From: Colwellia sp. M166
Lineage (GTDB): Bacteria > Pseudomonadota > Gammaproteobacteria > Enterobacterales > Alteromonadaceae
Direction: 5' to 3'
NCBI RefSeq assembly: GCF_024585285.1
Contig: NZ_CP040755.1
Coordinates: forward strand, 868,001-932,000
Length of the DNA: 64,000 bases
Shown here in pieces: positions 53,836-63,552 of this stretch. Numbering within the stretch: position 1 is the first letter of the stretch; every line of letters begins with the position of its first letter. Made by a program: the position numbers and the translations under genes. Under the pieces are notes generated by a model that had not been told where the DNA came from, did not search any database, and saw only the letters and a list, made by a program, of their open reading frames with translations.

Positions 53836-54229
53836 TGTCGTTCCTTTATCACGAATCTTTAGCTATCACGAAATTGTGATAAATTTAACAATATCAATCA
53901 TCTGCTTACACTTCAAACCTTTTAATGGTGCCCAGAAATAGTTTTCAATTGAGCATTTACCAACAAAAACATTTGATTTAAATACCATTAATTCGATATC
54001 TATTCCTTTTTCGCATATAAGAGATCAAAATATCACTTCTTTTTCTGCCATAAAGCGTTAATCTAATGGCAAAGTGTTAACTTAGCTTTGCTGTTCTTTC
54101 ATTGTAGTCTCTGCTATAAAATGATAAGTCAGTAAGCTATTAAACTGAAAAACTCAGCGGTTAACCCATGTAAATAATTAATACATCTGTATGACACACT
54201 CGCTTAATACGATGAAACAGGATTAAAAA
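53836..54229. other. Divergent intergenic region upstream of cysK
   Basis: No gene or repeat is recognised in this 394-base AT-rich stretch between the RDD gene and cysK. It should hold both promoters. No clear CysB site could be picked out by eye. Confidence 0.4.
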
Positions 54230-55210
54230 ATGTCTACTATATTCGAAGATAACTCAACAGCAATTGGTAATACACCACTCGTTAAACTTAACCGCATTGT
54301 TACTGGTGAAAATACGGCCAATATCTACGCAAAAATAGAAGCACGTAACCCAAGCTTTAGTGTTAAGTGTCGCATCGGTGCCAATATGATTTGGGATGCC
54401 GAGAAGAAAGGTTTACTTACTGCGGGTAAATCTATTGTTGAACCAACCAGTGGAAATACCGGTATTGCTTTGGCGTTTGTTGCTGCCGCTCGTGGTTATG
54501 AAATCACTTTAACCATGCCAAACACGATGAGCTTAGAGCGTAGAAAACTCCTGATCGCCTTAGGTGCTAAATTGGTATTAACCGATGGTGCTAAAGGCAT
54601 GGGCGGTGCTATCGCTAAAGCACAAGAAATTAAAGATGCTGATCCAGAAAACGTAGTACTACTTGGCCAATTTGATAATCCTGCTAACCCTGAAATTCAC
54701 GAAAAAACCACTGGACCTGAAATTTGGAAAGACACCAAAGGTCAGGTTGATTTCTTCGTTGCCGGTGTTGGTACGGGTGGTACGATTACGGGTACAAGTC
54801 GATACCTTAAAAGTGTTGCCAAACATAAGATCATATCCGTAGCGGTTGAGCCGACTGATTCTCCAGTTATTACACAAGCAATGGCCGGTCAAGAATTAAA
54901 GCCTGGTCCTCATAAAATTCAAGGTATTGGCGCCGGCTTTATTCCTGGTAACTTAGACCTTTCAATTGTTGATGCAGTTGAACAAGTATCAAATGATGAT
55001 TCTATGGCTATGGCACACCGCTTAATGAAAGAAGAAGGTATTCTTGCCGGTATTTCATCCGGCGCCGCTGTTGTTGCCGCTAAGCGTATTGCAGAAAGAC
55101 CAGAGAATGCTGGTAAGAATATTGTTGTTATTCTCCCTAGCTCTGCTGAACGCTACCTTTCAAGTGCATTGTTTTCTGATTCATTTACCGATGAAGAACT
55201 TGCACAATAA
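54230..55210 (+). CDS. cysK: Cysteine synthase A (O-acetylserine sulfhydrylase)
   Basis: The 326-residue PLP enzyme makes cysteine from O-acetylserine and sulfide. The PLP lysine is in [16 protein letters not shown] near residue 43, the substrate loop in [19 protein letters not shown] near residue 70, the phosphate-binding glycines in [16 protein letters not shown] near residue 180, and [14 protein letters not shown] near residue 275. Length agrees with CysK (323). It is monocistronic with a strong terminator. Confidence 0.96.
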   Translation: MSTIFEDNSTAIGNTPLVKLNRIVTGENTANIYAKIEARNPSFSVKCRIGANMIWDAEKKGLLTAGKSIVEPTSGNTGIALAFVAAARGYEITLTMPNTMSLERRKLLIALGAKLVLTDGAKGMGGAIAKAQEIKDADPENVVLLGQFDNPANPEIHEKTTGPEIWKDTKGQVDFFVAGVGTGGTITGTSRYLKSVAKHKIISVAVEPTDSPVITQAMAGQELKPGPHKIQGIGAGFIPGNLDLSIVDAVEQVSNDDSMAMAHRLMKEEGILAGISSGAAVVAAKRIAERPENAGKNIVVILPSSAERYLSSALFSDSFTDEELAQ

Positions 55211-55260
55211 TTAGCACCGCAAAGTAAATACTGAGTTAGCACTAATGTTAGCTCGATGAT

Positions 55261-55297
55261 AAAAGGCATGACTTACTCAAAAGGTCATGCCTTTTTT
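55261..55297 (+). terminator. Rho-independent terminator of cysK
   Basis: Stem AAAAGGCATGAC / GTCATGCCTTTT with an 11-base loop is followed by further T residues, 50 bases after the cysK stop. Confidence 0.9.
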
Positions 55298-55515
55298 GTT
55301 AATCACGTATCCTTCGTTCCCCTTCATGTTTTGCATCCATCCAATAACATCGAAAAACAAAAAAAACATATAAAACAGCGACATTCAAGTTATCCCACTT
55401 TGACTAGCATTTAAAAATAGCATCATAAATCACCGAGAATCATAACCAACCTCTAGCATTGCCCACAACCTTTGAGGTAACATGAGATTAACTTCACATA
55501 CTTAACTATTAGCAT

Positions 55516-55950
55516 ATGAATTATTTAAAATTTATCACCTTAAGCCTCTTGCTGTTACTAACTGCTTGTGGTGAAGAAGACAAAAACAAAATTAACGATG
55601 TCGACAACCCCGAAGTTGTCGCAATTGAATTCTTTAATGCATTGTATAATGAAAAAAATATTGAAAAAGCAGCCTCCGTATGTAGCCCTCGGTTATCACG
55701 TATTATTTTACACTATAAATCAACAAAAGCGGTTGCAAGGCATTTATTCAATATGTCGTACGATAAGGTTGAGATAAAACCAGATGATAGTGGTGTAAAA
55801 GTTAGGGAGCAATTTAAAAATGCAGCGGTTATTACCGTTTTTTTCGATGGTTACTACCACGACGATCATTTAAAAGATGTTAAACGACTATCATTAATTC
55901 AAATAGACAATAAATGGGTTATCGATAAGATCTTAAAAGACCCTTTTTAA
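55516..55950 (+). CDS. Hypothetical lipoprotein
   Basis: The 144-residue protein has a lipoprotein signal peptide (MNYLKFITLSLLLLLTACGEED) with the lipobox LTAC. The mature part (VVAIEFFNALYNEKNIEKAASVCSPRL ... SLIQIDNKWVIDKILKDPF) resembles the DUF4878/NTF2-like fold of small lipoproteins. Residue +2 after the cysteine is Gly, so outer-membrane sorting is likely. Function unknown. Confidence 0.75.
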   Translation: MNYLKFITLSLLLLLTACGEEDKNKINDVDNPEVVAIEFFNALYNEKNIEKAASVCSPRLSRIILHYKSTKAVARHLFNMSYDKVEIKPDDSGVKVREQFKNAAVITVFFDGYYHDDHLKDVKRLSLIQIDNKWVIDKILKDPF

Positions 55951-55962
55951 ACTGTCATAGTT

Positions 55963-56054
55963 ATACCAAGTTTATTCAGTTTGTTCTCACTCAGCGCTTA
56001 CCAGCATTTTGAGAACAACGATCATTTTGTGAATATAGTTATTAGAATTGGTAT
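55963..56054. repeat. MITE-A, short internally deleted copy
   Basis: The 92-bp piece begins 'ataccaagtttattcagttt' and matches the first 70-odd bases of the full MITE-A. It ends in 'ttggtat', the inverse of its start. Most of the interior is missing. Both ends are kept, as expected for a minimal non-autonomous derivative. Confidence 0.7.
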
Positions 56055-56082
56055 TAGTACCATTGATATTATTTAAATAACT

Positions 56083-56113
56083 AAAAACGGCGTCAATATT
56101 GACGCCGTTTTTT
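56083..56113. terminator. Bidirectional terminator between the lipoprotein gene and ggt
   Basis: A perfect palindrome of about 30 bases (AAAAACGGCGTCAAT followed by its complement) with A and T runs on both sides lies between convergent genes. Confidence 0.9.
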
Positions 56114-56161
56114 AGCTGCACATTTAGCAATTTATGCTTTAAATCATTAATAATTCAGCAG

Positions 56162-57919
56162 TTAATAGCCAATCGCCTTACCTTCACGACGAGGATCAGC
56201 ACCACCTCTTAAATAACCATCAGATATTTCAATCGCTTGAATGCCACTATTTAAGTCTCGCACTATTACTTTGTGTCCTTTAGCCTCTAATGCAGGTTTA
56301 AGCTGCACTAACTCCGTACCTTTTTCTAAGGTGGTAACTAGGTTACGATTAGTCAGATGCGGCAGATTAATCGCTGATTGTGGATCAAGTTGCCAATCTA
56401 AAATTGCAATCATGGTTTGCGCTACGTAATTAATAATACGGCTGCCTCCTGGAGAACCAACAACCAGCTTTAGCGAGTCGTCTTGATTAAATACCATCAT
56501 CGGCGCCATAGAGCTACGTGGTCGCTTACCTGGCTCTAATCGATTAGCAACCCACTGTCCATTTCTTTTCGGATCAAGAGAAAAATCAGTTAATTGATTG
56601 TTGAGAATAAAGCCTTCAACCATCAGTGCAGAGCCAAAGCCCATTTCGACACTTGTGGTCATAGATATTGCATTACCCTCTTGATCTACAATAGAAATAT
56701 GACTGGTTGACGGCAATTCAAAAGCATTGTCATCGGCTTGCGCTACTGCTCCGGTTGGCAGACCAGCAACAGCTGTTCCCATGTCTATATCAAGTTTAAT
56801 TAATGCTGAGCGCTGCGCCATATACTGTTTATCAATCAACCCTTTTGTCGGCACATTAACAAAACTGCTATCGGCAACATAACGATTACGGTCTGCGAAC
56901 GCTAAGCGTGAACTTTGACTAAATAAGTGTGCGAACTTAGCATCATCCATCGACAATTTTGCCATATCAAAGCGTTCAAGTTGACCAAGTATTTGAATAA
57001 TAGCCAAACCACCAGAGCTTGGCGGCGCCATACCACACACTTGATATTGTCGATAAGAACCACAAATTGCAGATTGTTCTTTAGCTTGATAACTTTTCAT
57101 ATCGCTTAATGTTAAACGCCCCGGTGCAATGGGTGAATTTTGCACTGCAGCGACAATTTTTTTCGCTATCCAGCCTTGATAAAAAACCTCAAGCCCCTCA
57201 GCAGCGATACTGCGATACACCGCTGCTAGCTTTTTGTTTTTTAACAATTGCCCTGCCTTTATTGGCATACCATTTGGAAAAAAGTAGCCTTTAATCGTCG
57301 GCAATTTAGTAATTCCAGGGTTAAACTCCATCGCGACAAGTTTTTCAAGCCGTGGCGAAACAATAAAACCATCTTCAGCTAGTTTAATGGCATCTGCAAA
57401 CAACATTCCCCATGCCAGCTTGCCATATTTATCATGGGCCTTTTTAAGCCCGGCTAAAACACCTGGAACGCCCACAGATCGCCCGCCAACAACCGCATCT
57501 ATCCAAGAGATAACTTTACCATTTTCATCTAAAAACATATCCGTAGTTGCTGCAGCTGGTGCAGTTTCTCTACCGTCAAATGTGGTTAATTGCTGATTTT
57601 TTTTATCCCAATGCAACATAAAAGCACCACCACCAATACCTGATGATTGTGGTTCAACTAAGGTTAATACCAACTGCACAGCAATTGCTGCATCGATTGC
57701 ACTGCCACCTTGTTTGAGGATTTTATATCCTACATCACTTGCATAAGGATTTGCTGTAGCTACCATGGCATGTTGGGTAACAATGGTTTGCTTTTTAACC
57801 ACACCCGTTGCCGCTTCTGGTTCGCGATCTTCTCGCTTTTGAGCTGGCTCTGCTGCAATTAAGACACTGCTAGAGAGCAGGAGCAAAGATATTAGCCCTT
57901 TAATGGCTGGATTTGACAT
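56162..57919 (-). CDS. ggt: Gamma-glutamyltransferase (glutathione hydrolase)
   Basis: The 585-residue periplasmic enzyme has a signal peptide (residues 1-23, SVLIAAEPA), ATANPYASDVGYKILKQGGSAIDAAIAVQLVL near residue 53, and the autoprocessing and nucleophile threonine in STSHISIVDQEGNAISMT near residue 400. The glycine-rich oxyanion part GSPGGSRIINYVAQ is near residue 490. It cleaves gamma-glutamyl bonds of glutathione. The propeptide splits into two subunits at the threonine. All motifs are present. Monocistronic. Confidence 0.96.
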   Translation of the reverse strand: MSNPAIKGLISLLLLSSSVLIAAEPAQKREDREPEAATGVVKKQTIVTQHAMVATANPYASDVGYKILKQGGSAIDAAIAVQLVLTLVEPQSSGIGGGAFMLHWDKKNQQLTTFDGRETAPAAATTDMFLDENGKVISWIDAVVGGRSVGVPGVLAGLKKAHDKYGKLAWGMLFADAIKLAEDGFIVSPRLEKLVAMEFNPGITKLPTIKGYFFPNGMPIKAGQLLKNKKLAAVYRSIAAEGLEVFYQGWIAKKIVAAVQNSPIAPGRLTLSDMKSYQAKEQSAICGSYRQYQVCGMAPPSSGGLAIIQILGQLERFDMAKLSMDDAKFAHLFSQSSRLAFADRNRYVADSSFVNVPTKGLIDKQYMAQRSALIKLDIDMGTAVAGLPTGAVAQADDNAFELPSTSHISIVDQEGNAISMTTSVEMGFGSALMVEGFILNNQLTDFSLDPKRNGQWVANRLEPGKRPRSSMAPMMVFNQDDSLKLVVGSPGGSRIINYVAQTMIAILDWQLDPQSAINLPHLTNRNLVTTLEKGTELVQLKPALEAKGHKVIVRDLNSGIQAIEISDGYLRGGADPRREGKAIGY

Positions 57920-58016
57920 GATATTCCTTAATAGAAAATTTGAGATAAGCTAAAACCACATTAGTATGACCTAATGTACATAAAAATTAAATGCCTTTGG
58001 GCCGGTGAGTTAATCG

Positions 58017-58688
58017 CTAAACACGTTTACTAAATGATTGTTGAAATTGATTAAACTTAACAAAACTATCGAGCAAGGCTTGATAGTTTTCTGCTTTATT
58101 TTCTAGATATATTAAAGCATGACAACATGCTTCTAATGATGAGAGTGCATTATTTTTTTTAGTTTTTCTAATCTGATAAAGGCTGGCAATACCTTGAGGT
58201 AAAATAATGTGTTTTATTTTATGTAAACAAGGATTTAACATAAATATACGGTAGGCTTTCTTCCATGTACCATCAAGTATGATGAGACATTTTATATCAC
58301 TGAGTTTGTTTTTAACAAGTTCAGCTGATTGCGTGCTTAATTCTAATGCCTGCTCACTCGGATATAGCAATGCTATTTTGTCACCATAATATGCCAAACG
58401 CTCGGTTAATAGTTGGCATTGCGAAAAGTCTTCACCAACAATGACTTCACAACTAGACAATGATTGCTGTAACAAAGTCACCGTACCTTTGCTTTGTTTT
58501 ACTTCGCTGGGGTGTTGCAAGACAAGGACATCGATGTGGTTAGCAACATTAACAGCAAAAGCACAAATACAGGCTTTTTCTGGTCGTTGGCATTGTAGAC
58601 ATAAGGCTCTAGACATTGATTTCAAATAACAGAATTTATAATCGTTAAGTTTACGAAATTTTCTCAGCAAATTTAAGCTGTTTGTCAC
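58017..58688 (-). CDS. DTW-domain protein (tRNA uridine aminocarboxypropyltransferase type)
   Basis: The protein has up to 223 residues and the DTW domain: an N-terminal zinc-like CLQCQRPEKACICAF, VLVLQHPSEVKQSKGTVTLLQQSL, and LIILDGTWKKAYRIFMLNP, which contains the domain's namesake motif as D-G-T-W. TapT/TuaA-type members transfer a 3-amino-3-carboxypropyl group to uridine in tRNA. The ORF starts with GTG at 58688. The internal ATG at 58616 (MSRALCLQCQRP) matches the usual family start better and may be the true start. Confidence 0.85.
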   Translation of the reverse strand: MTNSLNLLRKFRKLNDYKFCYLKSMSRALCLQCQRPEKACICAFAVNVANHIDVLVLQHPSEVKQSKGTVTLLQQSLSSCEVIVGEDFSQCQLLTERLAYYGDKIALLYPSEQALELSTQSAELVKNKLSDIKCLIILDGTWKKAYRIFMLNPCLHKIKHIILPQGIASLYQIRKTKKNNALSSLEACCHALIYLENKAENYQALLDSFVKFNQFQQSFSKRV

Positions 58689-58918
58689 ATTACTTTTATA
58701 ATATTTTCTTATATTTAACCCATTTCATTTACCCTGTAACCTTATGTAATGTTGTGTAATGGCCGTTATATGACTGCTCTACTATATTGTATCTTGGACT
58801 TCGTTGTTGCTAATTCAATCTATCAATCAACACTATTAGTTAATTAAGTGACTTTGATCAATAGCCACTTAATTAATAGTTTATCAGGCAATAAAATAAG
58901 GTTTAATGAGGAGTAGTT

Positions 58919-59938
58919 GTGCATAAAACCTATCAACACCATAATGTCACCGATTCAGATAACACGCTGAATTATATCTTAGATGTCATTGTAGAAGGCG
59001 TCTGGGACTGGAATGGCAAAACAGGAAGTGTTACCCGTAGTCCAGGGTGGTACCGTATGTTAGGTTACGATATTGCCGCTTTTAAAGCAGACGTTTTTAC
59101 TTGGGAAAATATTATCCACCCTGAAGATTACCCAAGGGTTATGCATCAGTTTGAGTGCTACATATCAGGTGAGATTAATCTTTACGAAGTCGAGTACCGC
59201 TGTAAGAAATCAGACGGGAGTTACCTATGGATTATGGATCGAGGCACTATTATCGACAGGAACCCAGATGGTAGTGTTGCACGTATGATTGGCGCACATC
59301 ATAACATTCATCAACAAATTATTACTCAACATGAACTGAACAAACAAAATGTGCTATTGCAAGATGGTAATTTGACATTGGCAAAAGTTATTGAGCAAAA
59401 AACCCATGAATTAACAGAAAGAAATGCCCAGTTGGAAAGAAAAATTATTGAAATAGAGTCAAGCTCAAACATAGACCCTTTAACTAAGGTTGCTAACCGT
59501 AAACTTTTTGAAACCGCATTACATAAAGAAATAATGCGTGCTAATCGCTACCACCACCCGCTGACCTTAGCTATTTTCGATATTGATAAATTCAAAGAAA
59601 TTAATGATAAATATGGTCATAAAGTCGGTGATGCTATTCTATGTAATATTTGTCAGTTAGTGGACAGTAATATTAGAGATGTTGACTTACTTGCCCGTTG
59701 GGGAGGCGATGAGTTTGTTATTATTTTTCCTGAACAGTCTCAACAACAAGCCCATATAACCAGCGAGAAGCTCCGTGTCATTATCAATCAACATCAAGTA
59801 ACATCGGACATATTAGTTACCTGCAGCTTTGGTGTCGGACAGTATCAACAAGGAGATTCAATAACCGACTTGTTCCAACGGGTAGATAACTTACTTTATA
59901 TCTCAAAAGAACGAGGCCGCAATCAAGTATACTCCTAA
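58919..59938 (+). CDS. PAS-GGDEF diguanylate cyclase
   Basis: The 339-residue protein starts at GTG with GAGGAG 6 bases upstream. A PAS_3 domain covers residues 15-135 (WDWNGKTGSVTRSPGWYRMLGY, then WENIIHPEDYPRV, then MIGAHHNIH), a coiled coil residues 140-180, and a GGDEF domain 185-339 with active site RWGGDEFVIIF. The inhibitory I-site RDVD lies 5 residues before GGDEF. It makes cyclic di-GMP from GTP, is feedback-controlled by it, and is presumably tuned by the PAS ligand. No membrane segment, so cytoplasmic. Confidence 0.94.
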   Translation: MHKTYQHHNVTDSDNTLNYILDVIVEGVWDWNGKTGSVTRSPGWYRMLGYDIAAFKADVFTWENIIHPEDYPRVMHQFECYISGEINLYEVEYRCKKSDGSYLWIMDRGTIIDRNPDGSVARMIGAHHNIHQQIITQHELNKQNVLLQDGNLTLAKVIEQKTHELTERNAQLERKIIEIESSSNIDPLTKVANRKLFETALHKEIMRANRYHHPLTLAIFDIDKFKEINDKYGHKVGDAILCNICQLVDSNIRDVDLLARWGGDEFVIIFPEQSQQQAHITSEKLRVIINQHQVTSDILVTCSFGVGQYQQGDSITDLFQRVDNLLYISKERGRNQVYS

Positions 59939-59950
59939 AAAATATTGCTC

Positions 59951-60299
59951 ATACCAAGTCGATTAAGTTTCTTCCCACTCAGCGCTTACCAGCGTTTTGA
60001 GAACAACGATTATTTTGTGAATATAGTTATTCTATAGTAAGGCGATTATCGAACCACTAGTAAGCTCCCCAAGGGTGATTTTAAAAGGCTTACAGGCCGT
60101 GTTATTGAGTCAATAAGGTGCTCACAGGGATGTGAGTCATTAGAACAACGCAGGAGCAGTTGTCGAGAATAACCATTATCTTCAACCAATGCCTTGCCTG
60201 CATGGATGTAGGTACTTAGCTTCAGTCTGGAACTGTTAACCTGTGCCGCTAAAGCTTTTAAACTTCACTGAGTGGGAAGGAACTTAGTAGCATTGGTAT
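59951..60299. repeat. MITE-A, full copy (349 bp)
   Basis: It begins 'ataccaagtcgattaagttt' and ends '...ggaacttagtagcattggtat'. The outer 32 bases of the two ends are imperfect inverted repeats with the shared block CTTCCCACTCAG. Internal palindromes include 'cacagggatgtgag'. No coding potential is seen. It lies between the diguanylate cyclase and rhombosortase genes. Confidence 0.82.
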
Positions 60300-60584
60300 C
60301 ATATACACATAAGAGCAATAGTTTATCACTCGCCAAGCGACTAAATATCAATATTTGGTATTTCTCAGTTGCTACAGTGCTATTGAACTGCTTTTAAAGC
60401 TAGCGTTTAATAAAACTATCACTTCTTTATTAAGTGACTTTACTTAAATTACCCAAGTTAAATTACCCAAGTTAAGTTATCTAGAAAATTCCCTCTAAAC
60501 TATGGTTTCTAAAGCAGCATTCAACTGCTAAAGTGCTCAGTAACATCAAATATTTATATTAACAGCGAATAAGCCCACCAATAC

Positions 60585-61193
60585 ATGCTGCAATTAAAAC
60601 CTTTACCCATACAGGCAACTCATAGCCTTGGTCCTTTGTTCATCTTAGTTATCGCTTTTATCGCGTTTATCCTTGATGCTCAAATTTCTGATACACTCAT
60701 TTATAATCGCAGCTTAGTCGATGCTGGTGAGGTTTGGCGCTTAATTACTGGCCATTTTTTTCATTCAAATGCTAATCATTTTATGCTTAATGCGGCAGCG
60801 GTAGTACTGTTATGGGCATTGCATGGTCAATATTATCATTATAAAAACTATGCCATTATTTTTATCACCAGTGCCGTTATCTGCAGCCTTGGTATTCATT
60901 GGATGTCATTAGATATTGCCTTGTATGTCGGTTTATCTGGTGTTCTACATGGCTTTTTTGTTTGGGGTGCCCTTATGGACATAAAACATAAAGAGAAGAC
61001 GGGCTATTTATTATTTATTGGCGTTGTTTTAAAAATTGCGCATGAGCAAATTCATGGCGCCAGCGCAGATGTCGAGTTACTTATTGGCGCAAGTGTTGCC
61101 ACCGACGCCCATTTATATGGTGCTATAGGTGGCTTATTAGCATTCTTGAGTTTACATGTTAATAATAAACAAGTAGCAAAGGAGACAGTTTAA
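60585..61193 (+). CDS. rrtA: Rhombosortase (rhomboid-family serine protease)
   Basis: The 202-residue protein has about six membrane helices. The rhomboid catalytic serine lies in VGLSGVLHGFFVW near residue 127 (GxSG) and the partner histidine in ATDAHLYGAIGGLLA near residue 180. The N-terminal GEVWRLITGHFFHSNANHFMLN with HxxxNHxxxN is the family motif. Rhombosortases process proteins bearing a GlyGly-CTERM tail. No such substrate is encoded in this window. It converges on the glutamate-synthase-like gene. Confidence 0.88.
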   Translation: MLQLKPLPIQATHSLGPLFILVIAFIAFILDAQISDTLIYNRSLVDAGEVWRLITGHFFHSNANHFMLNAAAVVLLWALHGQYYHYKNYAIIFITSAVICSLGIHWMSLDIALYVGLSGVLHGFFVWGALMDIKHKEKTGYLLFIGVVLKIAHEQIHGASADVELLIGASVATDAHLYGAIGGLLAFLSLHVNNKQVAKETV

Positions 61194-61198
61194 TCGGC

Positions 61199-62695
61199 TT
61201 AATTATCCGTTTGATCATAAGGGTGTAATTTATCAAGAGCAATAGATAAACCGTTATCTTGAATAATACGAATATGGTGACGATCCAACTTTCTCGCATG
61301 CCTAACACCACATGAATGCGCTAATAGTCCAACACCATATTGAATATATTTATGATAGTTAGCTACTCGCTCTGCTTTATCTATCGGATCTAAGCCTCGT
61401 TGTAATTTGATGTTATGGGTAGTAATACCAGTAGGACAAGTATCCTTATTACACTGCATTGCTTGAATACAACCCAAGGCAAACATAAACCCCCTTGCTG
61501 AGTTTACCGCATCGGCCCCCATAGCAAGCGCCCAAGCAACTTTCGATGGCGTGATTAATTTGCCGGCACAAATGACTCGGATGCGATCACGTAAACCATA
61601 TTCAGCTAGTAAATTAACCACCAACGGTAAACTTTCTTTTAACGGCAAACCGACATAATCCATTAACGGTTGTGGTGCGGCTCCTGTACCACCATCAGCG
61701 CTGTCGATAGTAATAAAGTCTGGTGCAAATTCAGCTCCTTGGAGGTTGATCTCTTCAAGTAATGCTCTTAACCAAAGAGATTCTCCAATAACCGCTTTAA
61801 AGCCAACTGGCTTACCTGTGACCTCACGCACCCGATTCACCATAACCAATATATCCTGCACTGACTTGATATCAGGGTGAGCATTTGGACTGATTGAATC
61901 TACACCTGGCATTATACCTCGTATTCTAGCAATTTCTGCGGTGACCTTTTTACCCGGTAAAATCCCCCCTTTGCCGGGTTTAGCACCTTGAGACAATTTA
62001 ATTTCAAACATTTTAATTTGTGACTTAGCCGCTAATGTTACCAACATTTTATCGCATAACTGCCCGTGCTCATCCCTAACACCATATTTAGCCGTACCTA
62101 TTTGGAAAACAAGATCTGCACCGCTGGCTAAATGATATTCACTAATACCGCCCTCTCCCGTGTTCATCCAGCATCCTGCTTTAGCAGCGCCATTTGACAA
62201 AGCTTTTACCGCCGTTGCCGACAAAGCACCAAAACTCATGGCAGAAATATTAAATAATGACTCGCTGGTATAAGGCTCTCGACAATAAGGGCCATAAGTA
62301 ATGCTGCTCGGAGGCACAGCATCTTCTTCTAGTGTTGGAAAGGCACAGTTCATAAACATGATAGTGCCCGTCGGCTCTAGGTTTCTGGTTGAGCCAAAAG
62401 CAACAGTACGTTCAACATCTTTTGCCGCTCGATAAACCCAACTCCGCTCAGCTCTATTGAATGGCAACTCTTCACGATCCATAGCGAAAAAGTATTGTCT
62501 AAAAAACTCACCTTGTTTTTCAAATAAATACCTAAAGCGACCAATCACCGGATAATTACGGCGTATTGCATGCTTGTTTTGTGTTTTATCAACGATATAC
62601 ATATAAATTATCGCCAAAAAACCTACCCCTAACAACAATATAAATAGTGCGGAAAGTTTTTCTAAATAGCTGAGCATGCCATACATGTTATCCAT
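61199..62695 (-). CDS. FMN-binding glutamate synthase family protein
   Basis: The 498-residue protein has an N-terminal membrane anchor (residues 15-35) and the FMN domain of GltB-type glutamate synthase: FNISAMSFGALSATAVKALSNGA, KPGKGGILPGKKV, SADGGTGAAPQPLMDYVG. Iron-sulfur cysteines lie in CIQAMQCNKDTCPTG near residue 410. The glutaminase domain is absent. Such stand-alone proteins may be ferredoxin- or membrane-linked oxidoreductases with unproven substrate. It has no operon partner. Confidence 0.9.
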   Translation of the reverse strand: MDNMYGMLSYLEKLSALFILLLGVGFLAIIYMYIVDKTQNKHAIRRNYPVIGRFRYLFEKQGEFFRQYFFAMDREELPFNRAERSWVYRAAKDVERTVAFGSTRNLEPTGTIMFMNCAFPTLEEDAVPPSSITYGPYCREPYTSESLFNISAMSFGALSATAVKALSNGAAKAGCWMNTGEGGISEYHLASGADLVFQIGTAKYGVRDEHGQLCDKMLVTLAAKSQIKMFEIKLSQGAKPGKGGILPGKKVTAEIARIRGIMPGVDSISPNAHPDIKSVQDILVMVNRVREVTGKPVGFKAVIGESLWLRALLEEINLQGAEFAPDFITIDSADGGTGAAPQPLMDYVGLPLKESLPLVVNLLAEYGLRDRIRVICAGKLITPSKVAWALAMGADAVNSARGFMFALGCIQAMQCNKDTCPTGITTHNIKLQRGLDPIDKAERVANYHKYIQYGVGLLAHSCGVRHARKLDRHHIRIIQDNGLSIALDKLHPYDQTDN

Positions 62696-62884
62696 TATTT
62701 ACCTCGTAAATTGTTATAGTTTTATAAAAGCTTGAGCCAGTAACTTGTATAAATTCATCATGAGCCCTTTTCATCAAGAAAACAGATGCTGTTGCATTGT
62801 ATTCGTTTAAAGTACATTTAATATCATTATATTGCTAATATTTGGCATTATCACGTCAGTTGTATATGATTATTTAGTGTACTA

Positions 62885-63166
62885 GGGGCTGTTGATGTTC
62901 ATTTTAGTCTCTGCTATTAGCTAACTTTTGAGATAACAAGGCGAAAAGTGTGCGATGTTAGGTTGAAAATCAACCATACTTCCTTGAGTTGCCTTGAACA
63001 AGCGTCAATCTTTATTGGCTACAGGACATAGGTACTTAGCGTGAGCGGGACGCGGTAAGCTGTGCTTAATATGCATTTGGGGCAAGCAAACATAATATGA
63101 ACTGCCTCGATTGCCAACTTTTTCAAGTGCAACAGAGCGGTGATAAAGTGCAAGATCAACAGCCTC
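62885..63166. repeat. MITE-B related element
   Basis: It starts 'ggggctgttgatgttcattt' and ends '...caagatcaacagcctct'. The inverted ends GGCTGTTGAT / ATCAACAGCC are perfect over 10 bases and resemble the TGTTGATC of the element at 6385. The internal module 'aggtacttagcg' is shared with that element and with MITE-A. Non-coding. Confidence 0.65.
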
Positions 63167-63196
63167 TAAAAAATTAACAAACTGTAAAAGTATATT

Positions 63197-63540
63197 ATAC
63201 CAAGTCTATTAAGTTTGTTCCCACTCAGCGCTTATCAGCGTTTTGAGAACAACAATCATTTTGTCAATATAGTATTCTATATAAAGGAAATTATCGAAAC
63301 GCTGGTAAGCTTCCCAAGGGTGATTTTAAAGTCTTACAGGCCGTGTTGTTGATTTTGATAAGGTTCTCACAGGGATGTGAGTCATTAGAGCAACGCAGGA
63401 GCAGTTGCCGAGAATAACCATTATCTTCAACCAATACCTTGCCTACATGGATGTACTTAGGTTCAGCCTGGAACGGTGAACCTGTGCCGCTAAACTTTTT
63501 AAATTTCACTGAGTCAGAAGAAACTTAGTAAAATGGGTAT
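63197..63540. repeat. MITE-A, full copy (344 bp)
   Basis: It starts 'ataccaagtctattaagttt' and ends '...gaaacttagtaaaatgggtat'. It is aligned along its length with the copy at 59951-60299 in the same orientation, with scattered substitutions and small deletions. It lies directly upstream of the solute-binding protein gene. Confidence 0.82.
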
Positions 63541-63552
63541 TACTAGCCATAA

